This document shows, piece by piece, positions 27,019 to 35,956 of a stretch of 64,000 bases of DNA. The DNA is from Devosia litorisediminis (GTDB lineage Bacteria; Pseudomonadota; Alphaproteobacteria; Rhizobiales; Devosiaceae). Positions within the stretch are counted from its first letter, which is position 1, and each line of letters starts with the position of its first letter. The stretch covers positions 1,054,001 to 1,118,000 of the forward strand of contig NZ_JAGXTP010000001.1 of assembly GCF_018334155.1 (NCBI RefSeq), written 5' to 3'. Under the pieces are notes generated by a model. That model ran no database searches. It was not told the origin of the DNA and worked only from the letters and a program-made list of their open reading frames with translations. Both the position numbers and the translations under genes were made by a program.

Positions 27019-27340
27019 CGGCTTCCCAAATCATGCCAGCCGGTGACGCTTGCGTCGCGGCGGGGTTGTCATGGCTAAATCCTACAGCATTCAGACGAAT
27101 TTGGGTATCGGCCACAGCCCTTGGTGGGCAGATCAGCGTTGCTAGCCTTGCCAAATGCTTGACGCGGGCGCGCGTTGGTCCTAGGTACGCCCTCGGTTGC
27201 AGACGCCCGCCGCTCGCTGACCCATGGTCATGGTGAAGTTCTGCTTGATAACGATCATCAATCGTCCTCCGCATTTCGCGCGGATGGCAATGCGGGCTCC
27301 CATCCTCTCTGCGAAATGCTTGCCAGAGGAAGTTGGGATT
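27019..27340. other. 322-nt divergent spacer
   Basis: The spacer lies between the stand-alone receiver gene (minus) and the MATE transporter gene (plus). No coding frame with family resemblance and no strong hairpin was found. It presumably holds the two promoters, but no confident -35/-10 pair could be assigned. Confidence 0.4.
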
Positions 27341-28732
27341 GTGTCAAAACCCCCTGAGAATGCATTTACCCATGGCCCTATGCCGGCCATTTTCGCCAGG
27401 ACCGCGCTGCCGATCATCTTTGTGATGGGCATGAACGGCCTGCTGACGGTAGCCGACGCCGTTTTCCTGGGCGTCTATGTCGGCCCGGAGGCGCTCGGTG
27501 CCGTAACGCTGATGTTTCCGATGTACATGTTGGTGGTCGCGCTGGCGACGCTGGTGGCCAGCGGCATGTCGAGCCTGTTGGCGCGCCATCTGGGCGGTCA
27601 GAGGCTGGATGCCGCCAAGGCCGTGTTCACCGGCGCGCACGGGCTGGCACTGGCCATCAGTGTCGTTCTGAACGTGTTGTTTGTGCTGGTGGGGCACCAA
27701 CTGGTGCTGCTCACGGCCGGCGGGTCGGCTGAACTTGCGGCGCTGGGTGAGATCTATCTGCGCATTACAGTGCTGTTTTCGCCGTTGGTGTTCGTGCTCT
27801 CGGTCAATTCTGACGCGCTGCGCAATGAAGGCAGGGTGGGGCTGATGGCGGCGATGAGCCTGCTGGTGGCGCTGGCCAATATCGGCTTCAACTATGTGTT
27901 GATTGCCGTGCTCGATATGGGGGTGGCCGGCTCGGCCTATGGCACGGCCATGGCGCAGATACTGGCCCTTGCGATTATCGTGGTGTTCCGTCTGCGCGGG
28001 CAAACCGTGTTGCGGCCTCAGGTGCTGCTGGCGCACAGCTGGGTGTCGGGTTGGGGCCGTATTCTGGCGCTCGGCGCGCCGCAAAGCCTGGGCTTTGTCG
28101 GGCTGGCGCTGAATGCGGCGGCCATTGTCGCGGCGCTGCAACTCCATGGCGAGGGCGACTACGCCGTGACCATCTCGGCCTATGGCATCACCACGCGGGT
28201 GATGACCTTTGTCTATCTGCCGCTGCTGGGGCTGGGCCATGCCATGCAGACCATTGCGGGCAATAATTACGGCGCGCGCGATTTCGGACGCACCGATGCC
28301 AGCCTCAAGCTGACGCTTGGCATTGCGCTGATCTACAGCCTGACGTCGCAGGTCATCCTTGTGCTGTTCGCCGCCCCGATTGCCGGCATGTTCGTCAGCG
28401 CACCGGCGGTCATCAACAGCGTTGTGCGCATCACCCCGATGATGACCGCGCTGTTCTTTCTGGCCGGGCCGCTGATGATGCTGGCCAGCTATTTTCAGGC
28501 CATCGGACAGGCCAGCCGGGCGGCGATACTAGGGTTGAGCAAACCCTATCTGTTCGCCCTGCCGCTGACCTTTGCCTTGCCGCTGGCCTTTGGTGAAACC
28601 GGGGTCTGGCTGGCAGGGCCCATGGCCGAAATACTGCTGGCGCTGGTGGCAATGGTCGTGCTGGCCCAGACCGCGCGATCACTGGGGCTGCGGCGTGGGT
28701 TGTTCTCTGCAGAGAGAGTGCAGCCAGCCTAG
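27341..28732 (+). CDS. MATE-family efflux transporter
   Basis: This 463-aa protein has 12 predicted membrane helices in two homologous halves, typical of the multidrug and toxin extrusion family. Family-like segments include 'NGLLTVADAVFLGVYVGPEALGA' in helix 1 and 'GLGHAMQTIAGNNYGA' at the start of the second half. MATE proteins export cationic compounds in exchange for Na+ or H+. The GTG at 27341 was chosen because an AGAGGAAG ribosome binding site lies about 8 nt before it and it gives normal length. A longer frame upstream adds about 39 poorly membrane-like residues. It is convergent with the hydrolase gene after 18 nt. Confidence 0.88.
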   Translation: MSKPPENAFTHGPMPAIFARTALPIIFVMGMNGLLTVADAVFLGVYVGPEALGAVTLMFPMYMLVVALATLVASGMSSLLARHLGGQRLDAAKAVFTGAHGLALAISVVLNVLFVLVGHQLVLLTAGGSAELAALGEIYLRITVLFSPLVFVLSVNSDALRNEGRVGLMAAMSLLVALANIGFNYVLIAVLDMGVAGSAYGTAMAQILALAIIVVFRLRGQTVLRPQVLLAHSWVSGWGRILALGAPQSLGFVGLALNAAAIVAALQLHGEGDYAVTISAYGITTRVMTFVYLPLLGLGHAMQTIAGNNYGARDFGRTDASLKLTLGIALIYSLTSQVILVLFAAPIAGMFVSAPAVINSVVRITPMMTALFFLAGPLMMLASYFQAIGQASRAAILGLSKPYLFALPLTFALPLAFGETGVWLAGPMAEILLALVAMVVLAQTARSLGLRRGLFSAERVQPA

Positions 28733-28750
28733 AGCGGGGCGCCACCGGGA

Positions 28751-29752
28751 TCAGGGATCTGGCGCCAGCCATTGGGCCAGGATCTCGGTGGCTTTCGGGC
28801 TTTCGACAAGGTCGAGATGCCCCAGATCGGGAACAATAACGTATGTGCCGGCGCTGGTGTGGGTGCTCACCAGCGCCTGATAGGCATCGGCATAAAAGGC
28901 TTCATCATTGGCGCCAGCCAGCAGCAGGAAGGGCTGCTGCATCGCCGACAGGTCAGCTGCCAGATCACGGCGGGGGGAATAGCCGGTATTGAGGCGATAG
29001 CTATAGCTGGTGGTGGCCGTATGGCCCTGGGGGCCGTCCAGCACCGCCTGTGGGAAGGCAAAGCTGATCACCGGCAGGCCGTTCAATGCGGTAATGCCGA
29101 TCTGGTTGAACAGCACCAGCCCGATGATCCGGCGGATTGCAACCTGGGCCCAGCCCCCGGAATCGGGGCGGCTGGTGGGGGCAGTTTCACCCAGAAACGG
29201 CGCCAGCAGCACAAAGCGATCGGCCAGCGCGCCGTGGGTGCCGCCGGCAAACCGTACCACCAGACCACCGCCGGATGAGTGCCCGCCCAGCACGATTTCG
29301 GCGTCGGGCTGTACGGTTTGCAGCATGGCAATCAGATCGGCCAGATCGTCCTCATATTGCGCGATATAGTCGATATCGCCGCGCCGTTCCGGTTCGATGC
29401 CATGGCCGCGCAGATCGGGCACGATCACGGCGGTCTTGCCGGTCTCGGCCAGCGCCGTGGCCATGGTGTTGAACTGGGCGCCATGCCAGCCCGAGCCGTG
29501 CACGAGCACCAGAATACGAGGGGCATTGGCCAGCTCGCCATAGCTGCGGAATGGCAGATTGGCCCCATCACGGGCCTGATAGAATTGCTGCTCGGGCAGG
29601 GGATGCTGGGGGCTGTCGGCGATGCTGGCAAAATCGAGCCCACCGCTTGGCGTGGCCGCTGCCTGCGACGGCGCGTCGGTGAGCATCAACAGCGTTGCCA
29701 GTCCCAGATATAGACACGCCAGCGCCAGCGGAATGATCAGAAACAGTTTCAT
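28751..29752 (-). CDS. Alpha/beta hydrolase, lysophospholipase-like
   Basis: This 333-aa protein has an N-terminal hydrophobic segment (signal peptide or anchor) and an alpha/beta hydrolase fold. The oxyanion strand is 'ILVLVHGSGWHG', the nucleophile elbow 'GGHSSGGG' carries the catalytic Ser, and the late 'PDLGHLDLV' has the catalytic His. The location is probably periplasmic or membrane-bound. It resembles serine aminopeptidase S33/lysophospholipase-type esterases; the substrate is unknown. The ATG at 29752 begins with Lys-Leu and a strong hydrophobic stretch. It is divergent from the SLC13-type transporter gene. Confidence 0.83.
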   Translation of the reverse strand: MKLFLIIPLALACLYLGLATLLMLTDAPSQAAATPSGGLDFASIADSPQHPLPEQQFYQARDGANLPFRSYGELANAPRILVLVHGSGWHGAQFNTMATALAETGKTAVIVPDLRGHGIEPERRGDIDYIAQYEDDLADLIAMLQTVQPDAEIVLGGHSSGGGLVVRFAGGTHGALADRFVLLAPFLGETAPTSRPDSGGWAQVAIRRIIGLVLFNQIGITALNGLPVISFAFPQAVLDGPQGHTATTSYSYRLNTGYSPRRDLAADLSAMQQPFLLLAGANDEAFYADAYQALVSTHTSAGTYVIVPDLGHLDLVESPKATEILAQWLAPDP

Positions 29753-29825
29753 GCAGGTGCCTGACTGGTTGGGCTGGGGCGCCGGGTCTCTCAATGAGGT
29801 GCTGCCTGTATAGTGTCTTTTATTG

Positions 29826-29852
29826 AACAGGGCCAACTACATATGCCCTGTT
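29826..29852. repeat. 8-bp inverted repeat in a divergent promoter region
   Basis: AACAGGGC and GCCCTGTT are exact reverse complements separated by 11 nt, in the 264-nt spacer between the hydrolase and the SLC13-type transporter. It lies 74 nt upstream of the hydrolase start. It may be an operator or an RNA hairpin. Confidence 0.4.
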
Positions 29853-30016
29853 TCGGGCAGAGTTCGGTGGAAAGCGTCGCCTCGATTTGCTCTCGTGGCG
29901 CAAGTTTTTCCTGCTGGTCGCGGATCGGCGGACAATTGGGTGGCAGTGCTGGGCGCACGCGCGTCTATCTGGTAAGGCGTGGGTTCTCTTTTCGACTTCC
30001 AGCGAGTGCGGCCCCT

Positions 30017-31789
30017 GTGACTTACGAGCAGATTTTTCTCTTCACGCTTCTCGGTTTTGTCTTCGCGTTTCTGGTCTGGGGGCGCATTCGCTACGATCTG
30101 GTGGCGTTCTCGGCGCTGATCATTGCGGTGATTGGCGGGGTGGTGCCGATGGAGCACGCCTTTGAGGGTTTTGGCCATGAGGCGGTGATCATCATCGCGC
30201 TGGTGCTGATCGTGTCGCGGGCGATGATGAATGCCGGGGCGGTCGAGTTGGTGGCCCGGCTGGTGATCTCGCCGGACCGGCCGCTGTCGACCCATATCGG
30301 CATCATGTCGGTGGTGGGGGCGGCCATGTCGGCCATCATCAATAATGTCGCGGCACTGGTCATGCTAATGACGCTGGATATCGAGGCCGCCAAAAAGGCC
30401 AAGCGTGCCGTATCGCGCTCGCTGATGCCGTTATCGTTTGCCACCATTCTGGGCGGCATGATCACGCTGATCGGTACCCCGCCCAATATCGTGATCGCCC
30501 AGTTCCGCGAGCGCGCGCTGGGCACGCCGTTCTCGATGTTTGATTTCTCTCCCGTGGGACTGGTCTGCGCCGTGGTCGGCATTGTCTTTGTGACAACCAT
30601 TGGCTGGCGCCTGCTGCCCGAGGCAGGCACTGAAGGCACTGCCAGCGAAGCCAGTGATAGCGGGCTGTTTGTGGCCGAGGCGGCGCTGGACGAAAAGTCC
30701 AAGACGATGGGCCAGACACCGGGCGATCTGATGCCGCTGGCCGATGAGCACGATGTCACCATTCTGGGGCTGGTGCGAAATGGCAAGCGTCTGCCGGGCT
30801 TTGCCAGCAATGAGGAAATCCGGGCCAGCGATCTGTTGGTGCTCGAGGGTGACCCCAAGGCTATCGAAGCCTTTATTGGCGCGGCCGAGCTCAAGGCGCA
30901 GGGCGCCGAGGATCATGGTGGATTGCGCGGCAAGTCGCTGACGCTGGTCGAGGCGATCGTGCCCGATAATGCCCGCATTGTCGGGCGTACCGCTATGGGG
31001 CTGCGCCTGCTGTATCGGCGCGGTGTCACACTGCTGGGCGTGTCGCGCCAGGGCAAGCGCTTCCGCGAGCGGGTGCGCAAGCTGCCGATCCTGCCCGGTG
31101 ATGTGGTGCTGCTGCTGGGGCCCGAGGCCCGTGTCGCGGACGCAGCCGAATGGCTGGGCGTGCTGCCGCTGGCCGAAAAGAGCCATGTCGTGGTGCAACG
31201 CAACAAGGCGCTGTTCGCCATTGGCGCCTTTGGTATTGGCGTGGCCGCGGCCGTGGCCGGGCTGATGCCGCTGGCTATCGCGCTGGCGGCGGTTGTGGCC
31301 GTCTATGCGCTGACCAATATTGTGGGCGCGCGCGAGGTCTATGAGGCCGTTGAATGGCCGGTGATCGTGCTGCTGGCCTCGCTGATCCCGCTGGGGCTGG
31401 CGCTGGAGAGTTCGGGCGGCACGCTGCTGATTGCCGAGGCGATCCTGTCGCTGACCGGCTCACTGCCGACCTGGGGCATTCTGGCGCTGCTGATGGTGGT
31501 CACCATGACCCTGTCCGATTTCCTGAACAATGTGGCGACAGCGCTGATCGCGGCGCCCGTCGGGTTGTCGATTGCGCAGTCTTTGGAGGTGTCGCCCGAT
31601 CCTTTCCTGATGGGGGTGGCCGTGGCGGCCTCCTGTGCTTTCCTTACGCCGATCGGGCACAAGAACAACACCATCATCATGGGCCCCGGCGGCTACCGCT
31701 TTGGCGATTACTGGCGCATGGGTCTGCCGCTGGAAATCCTGATCATCGTGGTCGCCGTGCCCTCGATCCTGTTCTTCTGGCCGCTCTAG
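30017..31789 (+). CDS. SLC13/DASS-type transporter with two RCK_C domains
   Basis: This 590-aa membrane protein has an N-terminal helix bundle (about 1-220) containing 'SAIINNVAALVMLM' and 'GTPPNIVIAQFRERALG'. Two cytoplasmic TrkA-C (RCK_C) domains (about 225-295 and 305-380) follow, then a second bundle with 'DFLNNVATALIAAP'. The paired 'NNVA' hairpins are typical of the ion transporter superfamily that includes DASS carriers and ArsB. Members move dicarboxylates or sulphate with Na+. RCK_C domains bind small regulators. The GTG at 30017 starts just before the first helix, though no strong ribosome binding site is visible; longer upstream frames look non-membranous. Confidence 0.85.
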   Translation: MTYEQIFLFTLLGFVFAFLVWGRIRYDLVAFSALIIAVIGGVVPMEHAFEGFGHEAVIIIALVLIVSRAMMNAGAVELVARLVISPDRPLSTHIGIMSVVGAAMSAIINNVAALVMLMTLDIEAAKKAKRAVSRSLMPLSFATILGGMITLIGTPPNIVIAQFRERALGTPFSMFDFSPVGLVCAVVGIVFVTTIGWRLLPEAGTEGTASEASDSGLFVAEAALDEKSKTMGQTPGDLMPLADEHDVTILGLVRNGKRLPGFASNEEIRASDLLVLEGDPKAIEAFIGAAELKAQGAEDHGGLRGKSLTLVEAIVPDNARIVGRTAMGLRLLYRRGVTLLGVSRQGKRFRERVRKLPILPGDVVLLLGPEARVADAAEWLGVLPLAEKSHVVVQRNKALFAIGAFGIGVAAAVAGLMPLAIALAAVVAVYALTNIVGAREVYEAVEWPVIVLLASLIPLGLALESSGGTLLIAEAILSLTGSLPTWGILALLMVVTMTLSDFLNNVATALIAAPVGLSIAQSLEVSPDPFLMGVAVAASCAFLTPIGHKNNTIIMGPGGYRFGDYWRMGLPLEILIIVVAVPSILFFWPL

Positions 31790-31940
31790 CGGCTGAAGGG
31801 ACAAGCAACTGGTGTTCAATGGATTAGAATGGTCGTGCACGCCGCTACGTTAATGCAACGACACCAACCGTCGATGATTTGCAGTCGCGACTAAAGCCGC
31901 CGTAAACAACTGTCGTGATATCGAGCCGATCAGTGCAATA

Positions 31941-33116
31941 ATGAACGTGCGACCAATGCTGCGTCAAACCGAACAGATCGATGTCTACAAGGCCCTGGTA
32001 TCAGCGCTTGCTGATAACCTGCTGCCAACGGTGGCAATTGGGGCGGCCTTTCTTGGCGTTGGACTTTACGCATTTAGCGAGACTGGCGCGGTTGCGGCAC
32101 TGGGTATCACGATCCTTGGAGTCGTGGCCTCAGTCCTCAAGGCTGTATTGATCCTGTTTCATCTTCGCGCCCTTGCCCAGGGGGCGCCGACGCTCGCGGT
32201 CATCAAACGGTTCGAGGCCGCGCACGCGGTTACGACATGGTGCATGGCGGGGCTTATCGGTGCCCTGTGCGCGTTCTTGTTTTCGTTGCCCACGCTGTCC
32301 CTGCATCTGGTGGCAACCGCCTTGCTGTTTGGGTATTGCGCGGGCCTGGCGACCCGCATTTCAGTCCGCCCAAAGATCGCAATGGGCGCGGTCATCCTCG
32401 CCGCAGGCGTGGCAATTGTCGCAGCGATGGTCTTCACCCAGGATGCCCGGTTCCTGATCGGCGCCGTATTCGTGCTGTTTCTCGTCAGCGCCGTGGAGAC
32501 TATTGCCTATCTGCATCGAAATGCCTGCGGCCTGATCACCATGCGCCTGCAGATGGCGCAACTGGCACGGCTTGATCCATTGACATCACTATCCAACCGT
32601 CTGGGCTTGCAGGAGGCCGTCGAAGAGTTGCCGCGTGACGCGTCTGGCTCGATTGCGGTGCACACCTTCGACCTGGATGGCTTCAAGGCGGTCAATGATC
32701 AGTTCGGCCATGCCGCCGGGGACCGGCTGCTGCAGGCCCTCTCGGAACGGCTCCGCCGGCTTGTGGGTGAGAACGATATCGTCGCCCGCGTCGGCGGCGA
32801 TGAGTTCGTGGTCTTGCAGCCAGATCTGGACGGGCAGTCCGACCCGGAACGCCTGGCACAGCGTATCCATCGTGACCTGACCGAGCCCTATGAACTGGGC
32901 ACCGACCAGCCAATCAGCGTGGGGCTCAGCCTTGGCTACAGCATTGCCCCCGTTCGCACAGCGTCACTGGACGCGCTGCTGCACGAGGCCGACGCGGCAA
33001 GCTACAAGGTCAAGAGAAATGGCGGCGGTTTTCGTCCCCATAACGCTCCACCGTCCGGCCCCGGATCAGCGCGCAAGAACAGCGCGGCGAGGGCCGCCGC
33101 CAGCCTCGCGAGCTAG
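31941..33116 (+). CDS. Membrane-bound GGDEF diguanylate cyclase
   Basis: This 391-aa protein has about six membrane helices in residues 25-190 and a C-terminal GGDEF domain. 'DPLTSLSNR' opens the domain and the canonical GGDEF motif is at 285-289. The inhibitory RxxD site is absent (the position reads GEND), so feedback by c-di-GMP through that site is unlikely. The tail (about 360-391) is rich in Ala, Pro, Ser and Arg. It would make c-di-GMP in response to a membrane signal. It is not obviously linked to an operon; the transporter gene ends about 150 nt upstream. Confidence 0.88.
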   Translation: MNVRPMLRQTEQIDVYKALVSALADNLLPTVAIGAAFLGVGLYAFSETGAVAALGITILGVVASVLKAVLILFHLRALAQGAPTLAVIKRFEAAHAVTTWCMAGLIGALCAFLFSLPTLSLHLVATALLFGYCAGLATRISVRPKIAMGAVILAAGVAIVAAMVFTQDARFLIGAVFVLFLVSAVETIAYLHRNACGLITMRLQMAQLARLDPLTSLSNRLGLQEAVEELPRDASGSIAVHTFDLDGFKAVNDQFGHAAGDRLLQALSERLRRLVGENDIVARVGGDEFVVLQPDLDGQSDPERLAQRIHRDLTEPYELGTDQPISVGLSLGYSIAPVRTASLDALLHEADAASYKVKRNGGGFRPHNAPPSGPGSARKNSAARAAASLAS

Positions 33117-33139
33117 GCTTGGCCCGTTAGGGGGGCTAC

Positions 33140-33295
33140 TCACCCCGCGAAAAAGCCGCCGATAAAATAGGGCCAGAGGATCAGGCCGAGCACGCCCTGC
33201 CAGAAGCCAAGCTTGAGAAAGCCGATAGTGAAGAGCCAGCCGGCGAACCAGAAGGCGCCGAGCGAGCTGTGCTGGGTGATATGGATGCGGTTCAT
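33140..33295 (-). CDS. 51-aa membrane protein, candidate FNR/FixK-regulated
   Basis: This short gene encodes two hydrophobic segments rich in Trp, Phe and Gly ('GAFWFAGWLFTIGFLKLGF' and 'GLILWPYFIGGFF') after a polar start. The ATG at 33295 has an AGGGAGAT ribosome binding site 6-12 nt upstream, which supports real translation. A perfect TTGAT-N4-ATCAA box is centred 60 nt before the ATG. A TATTGG hexamer lies where a -10 element would sit for activation from -41.5. No function is known to me. A role in microaerobic or redox physiology of the membrane is inferred from the box alone. Confidence 0.75.
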   Translation of the reverse strand: MNRIHITQHSSLGAFWFAGWLFTIGFLKLGFWQGVLGLILWPYFIGGFFAG

Positions 33296-33348
33296 GGAAC
33301 GATCTCCCTCTTGGTAACCCAATAGTGGTCCCTTTGCGCCAGACTGTC

Positions 33349-33362
33349 TTGATCAGGATCAA
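33349..33362 (-). promoter_or_regulatory. Perfect FNR/FixK-type box
   Basis: The 14-mer TTGATCAGGATCAA matches the TTGAT-N4-ATCAA consensus of FNR, FnrL and FixK exactly. If it activates the 51-aa gene from -41.5, transcription would start near 33314 with a -10 hexamer TATTGG at 33324-33319 (minus strand), as found. It lies 73 nt upstream of the ChaA-type gene on the other side, where no matching -10 is seen. Confidence 0.7.
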
Positions 33363-33434
33363 GCCAGTGGACGCTGGGCAAGCGACAGCAGTGACTTGAT
33401 CGCGATATTTCAGATGAGGGCCGGGGGCAGAGCC

Positions 33435-34574
33435 ATGGATGCGAGCGATAGCGCGACGATAGCAGTACCGGGACCAAGCGGGCCGTGGCGGCGCATCAAG
33501 CGGGAGTGGTTTCTCGCCATTGCGGTGCTGACCTGCGCCATCTTTGTACTGTCTGGCGACGTAATTTTTGCAAGCCTGGGCAATTACCTGACACTGGGAC
33601 TGGTGTTCGTCTGGTTGTTTGCCGTGGTGATCGGCTCAGCCCTGGGCGTCGTGCGCCACGCCGAAGCCATTTCGCGGCGTCTGGGCGAGCCCTATGGCAC
33701 GCTGGTGCTGACCCTGTCGATTACCGCCATTGAGGTGATGAGCATTACCGCGGTGATGCTGCATGGCGAGAACAATCCGACGCTGTTGCGCGACACGATG
33801 TTTTCCGTGGTGATGATCCTGATGGGCGGCACGATCGGGCTATCGCTGCTGCTGGGGGCGCTGCGCCATCGCGAGCAATCGATTAATCTGCAGGGCGCCA
33901 ATGCCTATCTCGGCGTGATCGTGCCACTGGCCGTGCTGAGCATGGTGCTGCCCGACTTTACCAGCACGACGGACGGTCCGACCCTTTCTTTGGTGCAACA
34001 GATCATGCTGGGCACGATAGCGGGTGGGCTCTATTTCACCTTCCTGTTGATCCAGACCGGGCGTCATCGCAGCTATTTCACCCAGCCCGATGCTGTCGAA
34101 AGGGCCGAGGAACAGGCCTCTGGCGCGCTCCCGCTGCATTTCGGACTCCTGCTGGCCTATATCGTACCGGTCGTGCTGCTGGTGGAACAACTGGCCCGCC
34201 CGATCGACTACGTCATCGAGACGCTGGGGGCGCCACATATGGTGGGTGGTGTGATGGTGGCCATACTGGTGGCCACGCCCGAAGGGATTGGTGGCATCAA
34301 GGCCGCGCTGCGCAACGAATTGCAAACGTCGGTCAATGTGTTCTTGGGTGGTGTGTTGGCCACGATCGGGCTGACGGTGCCGATTATGCTGGTGCTGGCC
34401 CACATGCTGGGGCTCGACCTGATCCTGGGCCTGCAGTCGAGCAATCTGGTGCTGCTGATGCTGATGCTGGCGGTCAGCGTGATCACGTTTTCCAGTGGGC
34501 GCACCAATCTGCTGCAGGGTGCGGTGCACCTGCTGCTGTTCGGGGCCTTCCTGATCCTGCTGTTTGAGGGCTGA
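33435..34574 (+). CDS. chaA: Calcium/proton (sodium/proton) antiporter, ChaA-type
   Basis: This 379-aa protein has 11 or so membrane helices and the two alpha-repeat motifs of the CaCA superfamily: 'GTLVLTLSITAIEV' and 'ATPEGIGGIKAAL...SVNVFLGGVLATIGLTVP', each with the ion-binding acidic residue. ChaA proteins expel Ca2+, Na+ or K+ in exchange for protons. The ATG at 33435 follows a G-rich stretch and gives the usual length; an ATG 7 codons earlier is possible. It is divergent from the 51-aa membrane protein gene. Confidence 0.88.
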   Translation: MDASDSATIAVPGPSGPWRRIKREWFLAIAVLTCAIFVLSGDVIFASLGNYLTLGLVFVWLFAVVIGSALGVVRHAEAISRRLGEPYGTLVLTLSITAIEVMSITAVMLHGENNPTLLRDTMFSVVMILMGGTIGLSLLLGALRHREQSINLQGANAYLGVIVPLAVLSMVLPDFTSTTDGPTLSLVQQIMLGTIAGGLYFTFLLIQTGRHRSYFTQPDAVERAEEQASGALPLHFGLLLAYIVPVVLLVEQLARPIDYVIETLGAPHMVGGVMVAILVATPEGIGGIKAALRNELQTSVNVFLGGVLATIGLTVPIMLVLAHMLGLDLILGLQSSNLVLLMLMLAVSVITFSSGRTNLLQGAVHLLLFGAFLILLFEG

Positions 34575-34750
34575 GCCCCGAGGTTTTTGGATTCTGGTTA
34601 GTTTTGCGCAACCAAACTGTTGTCCAATGCGCCACAACCCGCCTTAGACACAGCGCCCAGGCACGCATGGCCGAGCCATGGCCGGGGCGCCCAGCGAAAG
34701 TGCCTGAATTGATCGACAAGCTCCGTTCCGTCATCGCCTCTCATCGGGGT

Positions 34751-35884
34751 ATGCAATTGGTAACTGCTTCGCTACCAGACAGGCGCGCGATAGCCTTGCT
34801 GTTTGGGGTTATCTGCAATCTGGTTCTGGCCGGGGCGGCAACGGCCCAGAGCGCGACGCCCCCGACACCGAGTGCAGCGCAACCGGTAACCGTTGGGTAT
34901 CACGTCAGTCCGCCCTTTGTGATGCGCGACGGCGATGGGGCGCTGGGCGGAATGGCTATCGAGCTTTGGGAGGAGATCGCCCGGGGGCTCGGCTACAACT
35001 CCGACTATGTCGAATACCCCACCATTGGCGCCTTGTTGGCGGCGACCGAGGCGGGCGAAATCGACATTGCCACAAGCAATATCTCGATCACCGAGGATCG
35101 TGCCGCCGTGGTGGATTTTACCCAGCCCTGGTTTGACGGTGGGCTGCGGGTGATGATCGACGAGAGCGGCACCACTACGGCGGGCGATATCTGGAGCGGG
35201 CTGAGCAATGCTGGTTACCTCAAGGCCTATGGCTGGATTGTCCTGCTCATCGTTGCGGCCACGCTGGGGCTAACCCTGTTCGACCGGCGCTTTGACAAGG
35301 ATTTCCCCAAGCGCTGGCGCGAGGGCGTGGCCGAGAGTTTTTATGCCGTCATGCTGCTGGTGACCAAGGGGACCTTGCCCGGACGCACCCGCCTGTTCGG
35401 CTGGCTGGGGCGCATCTTCTCAGCCCTCTGGCTGATCATCGGCATCGCCGCCTTTGCCTATGTCACCTCATCGGTGACCAGCGTGATGACCAGCCTGGCC
35501 ATCGAAGGCACCATTAACGGCCCCGATGATCTTGAGGGGCATACCATTGGCGTGCTGGAGGGCAGTGTGGGCGAGCGCGCCATGCTGGCGGACTATGTCG
35601 ATATTCGCCGCTTTGAGGGGATTGAAGCGGCTGTGCAGGCGCTGCGTGACAATCGGGTAGATGCGGTGGTGCACGATGCGCCCGTGCTGGAATACTACAA
35701 GCTGCAGCACCCTGATCTGAGCCTGGATGTGGTGGGACGAATTTTCCAGCCCGACAAATACGGCTTCTCGCTGCCCTATGCCGACAATTCGCTGATCATT
35801 CCCGTGACCGTCAATCTACTCGGCCTCAAGGAAGACGGCTTCCTCGATACGCTGGAAAACGCCTATTTCGGCGACGAGCGCTAA
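34751..35884 (+). CDS. Prokaryotic ionotropic glutamate-receptor-like channel (GluR0-type) with an atypical pore
   Basis: This 377-aa protein has a signal peptide (to about residue 33). A binding lobe S1 (about 45-140) has 'PPFVMRDGDGALGGMAIELW' and 'DIATSNISITEDRAAVVDFTQPW'. Helix M1 (about 154-178), a re-entrant pore segment (about 194-212), helix M3 (about 222-242) and lobe S2 (about 256-350) follow. This is the layout of bacterial glutamate-gated K+ channels such as GluR0. The filter TVGYG expected of K+ channels is replaced by 'VTKGTLPG', so selectivity is uncertain. The ATG at 34751 precedes a normal signal peptide. The ligand is probably an amino acid. Confidence 0.82.
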   Translation: MQLVTASLPDRRAIALLFGVICNLVLAGAATAQSATPPTPSAAQPVTVGYHVSPPFVMRDGDGALGGMAIELWEEIARGLGYNSDYVEYPTIGALLAATEAGEIDIATSNISITEDRAAVVDFTQPWFDGGLRVMIDESGTTTAGDIWSGLSNAGYLKAYGWIVLLIVAATLGLTLFDRRFDKDFPKRWREGVAESFYAVMLLVTKGTLPGRTRLFGWLGRIFSALWLIIGIAAFAYVTSSVTSVMTSLAIEGTINGPDDLEGHTIGVLEGSVGERAMLADYVDIRRFEGIEAAVQALRDNRVDAVVHDAPVLEYYKLQHPDLSLDVVGRIFQPDKYGFSLPYADNSLIIPVTVNLLGLKEDGFLDTLENAYFGDER

Positions 35885-35906
35885 GCGCACAGGTTTGTCT
35901 GGTTTG

Positions 35907-35943
35907 CGGCGCTGGCTCCACGGGATCGTGGCCAGCGCCGTTT
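35907..35943. terminator. Strong bidirectional hairpin terminator
   Basis: CGGCGCTGG pairs with CCAGCGCCG, continued after a 2-nt bulge by CCACG with CGTGG around a GGAT loop, and followed by TTT. It lies 22 nt after the channel gene stop and 13 nt beyond the end of the convergent HupE-type gene. Confidence 0.65.
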
Positions 35944-35956
35944 GCCTGTTCGGTCG

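Noticed and set aside
33396..33409. Second FNR-like site TTGATCGCGATATT upstream of the ChaA-type gene
   Set aside because: Only one half matches the consensus and no suitable -10 element lies downstream.
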